This document shows, piece by piece, positions 58,800 to 64,000 of a stretch of 64,000 nt of DNA. This DNA is from Diplosphaera chodatii (lineage: Eukaryota; Chlorophyta; Trebouxiophyceae; Prasiolales; Stichococcaceae): contig JAALGY010000041.1 in assembly GCA_032358165.1 (NCBI GenBank), positions 3,410,001 through 3,474,000 on the forward strand. The letters are read 5' to 3'. The first letter of the stretch is position 1; each line of letters starts with the position of its first letter. Below the pieces are notes generated by a model, which saw only the letters and a list, made by a program, of their open reading frames with translations, ran no database searches and had not been told where the DNA came from. Both the position numbers and the translations under genes were made by a program.

Positions 58800-61600
58800 A
58801 TGGCGCTGCGCCATGGGGCCGGCAGCAGCCGCAGTGCCCTCTGGCACGCTTACGACTCCGGCATGCTGGCAGCAGGGCTCCTGGGCATTGGCTCTGCGCT
58901 CGCCATCGGCCTGGCCATCGGTTCAAGCAGCGTGAGCTACGACACCATGCTAGGATCGTGAACGTATCCTGCTCCCTACCAACGCTCTCGCTGGCTGTCA
59001 CATTCACTGCCATGGCTTGTACTTCCGCACATGCCACTGCTGATCAAACCCAGACAGTCTGGATATCCATCGATGTTATCCAGCGAAGACCCTGGCCATG
59101 CAATGATCTGCTGTCGTCCTAGTGTAGATATGTTCAGGGCAGGGCTCAAGCGCAGATGCCTCTTGGTCGCAGGGCGCAGACCGAACGCAGCAGCGCATCA
59201 ACGCCGCCGTCCGCGAGTCGGAGGGCCGCACGTGGCGCCACCTTCGGGACGCCCGCACCGCCCCCCTGGCGAGCTGTCTGGCCCCTGCCTCCCTGCCAAC
59301 AGTTCATGTCGTCATGAGCTGGTGCACTCGTGAATCCACTGGAATCTGCCTTTGGAACTGCACTCTGTCTAGCAGCCGTATGATATTTGACAACGACGTG
59401 ACTGTTGCTTTTTTCGACATGACAGGTAGAGTGATACTGTGACGTGTCGCAGGCTGACTGGCGCAGCTTTGCAGATGCGCCGCCAGCGGCGTACATCAAC
59501 GCCCCGCCGCCGTCGCCCTGGCGCCAGCGCTCGACGCGCGCCACCAGCCTGCAGTACGACGGCCGCCCCGTCAGCAGCTGGGGCACAGCTGCTGACCCGC
59601 AGGTGGGCTGCAGCAGTCCTGCCACATTACATGTGCATGCTGTGGCACCAGGTGGTTGTCAATATATGGCACCTTTGCATCAATTCAGCACAGACACAGA
59701 CTACTGATGCAGTATGCTGATAACAGGCTCGTGTTCCATGCAGACTGCCAAGCACCGTCGTCCCCAAGGCGCCGACTCGCAGCCGGCCAGCAGACCGTCC
59801 AGTGCTGCGACTCCAGGGGAGCCTGGCGCCATCCCCAGCAACACTCAGGACACCCGCACCATGAGCGGCACGGCAGCTGTGGACCGTGCCACCTCTGACC
59901 ATGCAGCTGGGCAGGAAACGACTGGCGAGGACCCCACTGCTGCAGCCTGCTGGCCTGGCTTCAACGCGGCTCGGCAGGCGGACACCGCAGCTGCGGGCGA
60001 GGCAGGCAACGGCACCGCTGATTCAGGTGCCGTCAAGGGATCAGCTCGGGGCGCAGCTGATGGCGTGGGAACTGCTGAGGCGCCAGAGCAGCCTGCCGAC
60101 CAGCTCAAGGATGCGGCATCTGCAGCAGCAGCCGCGGCGGGTGAAACAGTTGTAGATGCTGCGGACAGGGCCTGCGCTGGCGCCGTCATTGCTGCTGAGC
60201 ACATGCTGAAGTCGACGGAGCCTCCAGCTGAGCCTCCTGCTGCAGCTCACCAGGCTGCCAAGGTGAGCTGAAGTGCTAATTCCTGAATGCAAACTCCTGC
60301 ATGCTATGACGTGGGCGATCCATGAGGAGACACGAAATAAATGCTTGACGGGTGCGGCCCGACTGTCAGGCACGGCTGTGCTGCAGGCGGCTGCCCGGAC
60401 GAAGCACGGCGCGATGGACACCGCCATCCAGGCGCAGCAGGCGGCGGGCGGCGGCGCGGCCCGCAAGCAGGCGGCCCAGCTGCAGCGCGCGGCAGACAGG
60501 GTGATCCTGTCTGCACTACCAGCCAGCATCTGCGTTCCAGCTAGCTGCGGTACCAACAATGATACTGCCAATGTAACATCTGATTCCAGAAGGTCAATCA
60601 GGCGTATGTATCAGACTCAGCAGTAATGTCTGTGCTTGTCGCAGGCGCAGGGGCAGATCGGAAACTCCGCCTCGAATGCAGCTGCTGCCGCGAACCAGGC
60701 CGCCGCAGCAGGCGCAGACCAGGCAGACGACGGCCTGCGCAGCGCCGCCGCCGATAGTCGGGCCGCCGCCGCCGATGCCGGCAGCAAAGCCAGAAACTGG
60801 GCAGCTGCAGAGGCTGGAGAGCTGGGCGTCACGCTGGAGAAGGCTGCCGCTGCCACCGGGGATGCCCTATATCAGGAGGGGCGCAAGCTCAGGGCAGACG
60901 CCGGCGAGGCTGCAGCTGTGGCGCAGCACAAGGCATGGGACTGGGGAGCATCCGCAGCTGCCCAGGCTGCGCATGCTGCCCAGCAGGCGGCAGACGGCGC
61001 AGAGGCAGCCGCGGCTGCTGTTGCAGCTGGCGCAGATCAGCTGCAGCACTCTGCGCGCGACACGGCAGGCTTCGCATGGCAAAAGGCAGACACGGCCGGT
61101 CAGCGTGCTAACGCCGCAGCGGCTGACACTGACAGCGTAAAGGTGAGACACGCAGGATGCCCTATATTTCATTCCTCCTGGTGTTCAAGCAGGTGGGCAG
61201 GCTGCTATTGTGCGCGCTGAAATGTGACCCACAGAACGCGCAACGGGAGTGCATAGCACTGGTGCCAAAGACCTGCACTGCTGCAGACATGCTGGTTGCT
61301 GCACACTCCGCTATGCCAGTACAGCATGTTGCTGTAAGTACGCTTCACCAGCTACTTTTCAGCAGGACCCGTGCCTGCGCTTTGCAGGATGGAGACGATT
61401 CTGTGGAGGGTGCTGCCGTGGCAGCAATGACCGCATACGATGACGTCACACCGGTTTCGGAGTCAGCAGCGACCGCCCAAGACGACAGCAAGCCGGTCGC
61501 ATGGTGGACAGCCAGACAGCAGGGCAGCCCTGTGCAGCAGCAGGCGGACAGCAGCGGCAGCGCAGCGACAGACATCAAGCTTGACAAGGATGTACCATGA
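58800..61600 (+). CDS. Ala-rich LEA-like protein with N-terminal membrane segment, L2
   Basis: Probably a stress or desiccation-type helical protein like group 3 LEA proteins, here with a membrane segment (family assignment by composition). Seven exons in phase: 58800-58931, 59173-59268, 59453-59602, 59744-60262, 60387-60500, 60645-61142 and 61388-61600 (TGA); 573 residues. Residues 20-43 are hydrophobic and Gly/Ala-rich (GMLAAGLLGIGSALAIGLAI). From about residue 300 the chain is dominated by Ala with regularly spaced Lys, Asp, Glu and Gln, e.g. KARNWAAAEAGELGVTLEKA and AWDWGASAAAQAAHAAQQAA, the amphipathic pattern of LEA repeats. Residues 77-126 are Pro/Arg-rich with WRQRS. Exon 2 appears to end at a GC donor. 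Start ATG at 58800 is the first in frame after an upstream stop; an additional 5' exon is possible. Confidence 0.68.
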
Positions 61601-63045
61601 GTTCCAGACGGTATCACTTGCCGCGATCCAAGAGTGAGGGAACTATACAGGCCAGCAGCAGGTGCCAATCGCTTGGGTGTGTTTGGTAACTGTGTAGCAT
61701 GCAGGGCTGATTTGAGAAGTGGCAAGGGGGTGCGGTGCTGGACACAAACGTTCATGATGCATGTTAGGCTTGCTGGTATGTCCACTTGGAGGCTCGCAGA
61801 CCACATAGCACATGGTGTATCTGATGTTCAGCAAGCTGCAAACAGGCAGGCACCTACATACATCCTCAAGGTGTCAGACTACCACACCGAGCGACCTGTT
61901 GTGACACTTGCATTTGATCCAGCCGCAGGCCTGCAAACCCAGACTGCTGCCACCTCTTCATGACGTCACAGCGTCCCAAGTAGTTTCACCTGTCCTGCAG
62001 ATAGCCGCAGCGTGTTGTTTAGCTGCTTGTCTGTTTGGATGATGCTACGGCAAGGCACTGCAAGGCATCTCAGCAGGCACAGCGAGCGAGGGCAGGCTAG
62101 CCATCCTTCAGACGAACCAGAAGCAGATGGCAGACCTCTCAGTGAAGTGGCCACTCTCGCTTGTGCATCATCAGCCACCTCGCAGGCCGCCGGCCGGGTT
62201 GTAGCAGTAGTAGGAGTGCTGTGTGTCGCACACCTGCAACTCGCCATGCCACCTTCAACACGGACCTGCAGCACTCTGTCGCATATTAGGGAATGCTCCA
62301 TGCCTCAGTTCAGCACCAGTATTTACCCATCCGAAGCAGCAGTCGGCAGCTGCACCAACACATCACCGTCAGTGTGTCATCAGAGGCGTGAGCCCAGCGC
62401 AGCCATGGGTACTGTGCATGCAGCCGGCAGACAGTCAGGCAAAGCAGCAAGTGCACAGCCGCACATGTCCTGCAGCAACCAGCAAAGCCGTGTCATCAGA
62501 AAGTCATGCATGCCCCTCGTTGCAGATCTTGCTGACATGTACTGGTCATGGCGTCGTTGAACGCAGGCACAGACTGTATGTGTTCACCGGCAGTGGGGCC
62601 CAATCTGTATGCACCGGCCATAAGTAGCACGGAGTGTCAGCATCCCGTCATGTATGAGCCCGGTTCTACCATGATGCGCATATGCGTTGGGACTGCCCAC
62701 CAGAAGCAACGCCATGCAGGTAGCAGGTGACCATTGTAAGGGAAGGAGTCACCACTGAGTCGACGATGCAGCACACTGACGAATGGGTCCTGCATTCAAG
62801 CACAGAGCAAGGTGAGCAGAAATTGACGTCTGGTCCGTAGCAACTGGCGACTTGGCAGCTCGTGTTGGCATGCCAGATGTCTCTCCAGACGTTGTAAGGA
62901 GCAATGATCGACAACTACTGTTCAGGGACCTATGGAGTCCTCACGAGCAGTAGCTGGTGTCACTTGAGTTGCACCTGCATGCCGACAGACCATGTTTCAT
63001 TTAGCATCTCACATCGTCACACAGCCATGACATGACGCGTGTTCG
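61601..63045. other. Convergent gap between L2 and the small secreted gene
   Basis: Reading frames on both strands here lack recognisable domains and flanking splice signals that would make a gene. Possible 3' exons of the small minus-strand gene cannot be excluded. Confidence 0.4.
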
Positions 63046-63627
63046 TCAGCAGGCTGCATCAGATGTAGCATCTGCAGCAAGCACGGCAGACGGAGGTGGT
63101 ATGCTGATGATGCAGCCCAGCGGTGCTACTGCCGCAGGTGTGCGGCAGCTCAGAGGGACGTGGTTGTGCAGCTGTCGGCAGCACGCATCAGTTACGATCG
63201 GTTGCAGGCTCTGCGCACCGGCACTCGACACCCAGGGGGCCGCGGGAGTCGTCAAAGCAGATGTCGCCATTGGCCGGCACACACACCTCGCCGACACGAA
63301 TCTCTGGGAAGGTGCCGAGCTCGGGGAAGTCCTGCAGGAAGACCGTAGCAGACGTCGCTGAGCTGTCTCCGTGGGTGCTGGGTGTGTAGTACAGCAGGCA
63401 CAACACATGCTGGCGCTGACATCGCATCTCAGAACATGCGCCAAGTCTGCCGGCTTGTACGGCAGGAGTGCAGCTGACAAAGCTTGTATCTTCGACACTG
63501 GTACATTCCAACGACAGCAGGTGTTGAGATGGCCAGTTGCTGAAGCAAGCACCTGCAGTGTGGGAGTGGCAAGCAGTGCCAACACACCCACGATCGTCAG
63601 GAGCATCCGTTTCGTCTTGAACGCCAT
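63046..63627 (-). CDS. Small secreted protein
   Basis: Three exons in phase: 63627-63553, 63331-63219 and 63103-63046 (TGA); 81 residues. The ATG at 63627 starts a clear signal peptide (RMLLTIVGVLALLATPTLQ). The mature part is acidic with few cysteines: VGEVCVPANGDICFDD, then VECR. No family is recognised. The last short exon is the weakest part of the model: the acceptor is acceptable and the phase fits, but other 3' exons could exist further downstream. A link with the cysteine-rich exons at 57.3-57.9 kb is possible in style but not shown. Confidence 0.5.
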   Translation of the reverse strand: MAFKTKRMLLTIVGVLALLATPTLQVLASATGHLNTCCRWNVPVSKIQALSAALLPYKPADLAHVLRCDVSASMCCACCTTHPAPTETAQRRLLRSSCRTSPSSAPSQRFVSARCVCRPMATSALTTPAAPWVSSAGAQSLQPIVTDACCRQLHNHVPLSCRTPAAVAPLGCIISIPPPSAVLAADATSDAAC

Positions 63628-64000
63628 CTTGCAAGCAATGTTTGATCACATGGACACGTTGCAAGTGTCGATGCAATAGATGCTGTCGAGCAAAGTCGGA
63701 CAGCGGACAGCACAAGATGTCCATCACAGTTGTAGAAGCCGACAAGGGCCTTGTGTCATAACGGCGGCTCGACAAGGGCCTTGTGTCATAACGGCGGCTT
63801 TTCTGGCGGTTTTCTCTCTAGCAAACTCGAGAGTGGGTGATCTGCTTGACAGCAGCTTCTGCTTCCCTGCTTTATGTTCTGTGGCAGTCAGCTGCTGACG
63901 AACATCAGGGCTGGTTGATCCATGTGATGCCTTGTTGCACATGCGTGCTGCAGAGTTCATTGAGCACCATGATGAAGCAGCCTGCCTGACCGCTGGAGTG
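63628..64000. other. Upstream flank of the small secreted gene
   Basis: Should hold its promoter. Contains the 30-bp tandem duplication at 63741-63799 and no recognised gene. Confidence 0.45.
63741..63799. repeat. Perfect 30-bp tandem duplication
   Basis: Two head-to-tail copies of a 30-bp unit starting GACAAGGGCCTTGTGTCATA, the second lacking its final base. It lies about 115-170 bp upstream of the small secreted gene's start codon. Confidence 0.95.

Overview
The window is nuclear DNA of a GC-rich, intron-dense eukaryote, most likely a green alga (Trebouxiophyceae such as Chlorella-like genera are my best guess). Genes are split into many short exons with in-frame GT-AG, and repeatedly GC-AG, junctions. 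An intron carries plant/green-algal telomere repeats (TTTAGGG), and the families are plant-like: a MATE transporter, a PP2C phosphatase, a SulA/GC1-type epimerase and proline-rich wall-type proteins. The organism is an inference; no rRNA or organelle marker is present. Exon boundaries were read by eye: each gene model marked as complete closes in phase from ATG to stop, but none has been checked against transcripts.

Layout. 0.2-4.3 kb: MATE efflux transporter (+, 5' end outside the window). 5.0-10.3 kb: patatin-like lipid acyl hydrolase (-, 14 exons). 11.1-15.8 kb: PP2C-type phosphatase (-, 12 exons). 16.5-45.2 kb: a cluster of F-box-like/leucine-rich-repeat-like genes. Three complete genes of one subfamily (A1, A2, A3) lie on the plus strand. 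Two complete genes (B1, B2), a 5'-truncated gene (B3), a pseudogene (B4) and fragments of a second subfamily lie on the minus strand. Inside the cluster are two paralogous secreted-protein genes of a family I do not recognise (S1 minus, S2 plus), a tRNA-Arg(UCG) and several tandem repeats. 46.0-49.1 kb: TIGR01777/SulA-like epimerase (-). 49.5-54.5 kb: two secreted proline-rich proteins (-). 55.3-61.6 kb: two related genes for alanine-rich, LEA-like proteins with a membrane segment near the N terminus (+), separated by exons of a cysteine-rich protein (-). 63.0-63.6 kb: a small secreted protein (-).

Functional reading. The ends hold single-copy housekeeping or stress-type genes. The middle 29 kb is a birth-and-death gene cluster with intact copies, copies with lesions and bare exon fragments. 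An F-box N terminus joined to divergent repeat-like C termini suggests SCF-type substrate receptors under diversification; this is inference from motif and arrangement. The most novel-looking content is this cluster together with the unrecognised secreted S1/S2 family inside it. A recurring use of GC 5' splice sites, including GT/GC alternation at the same intron of paralogs, is a second notable property.
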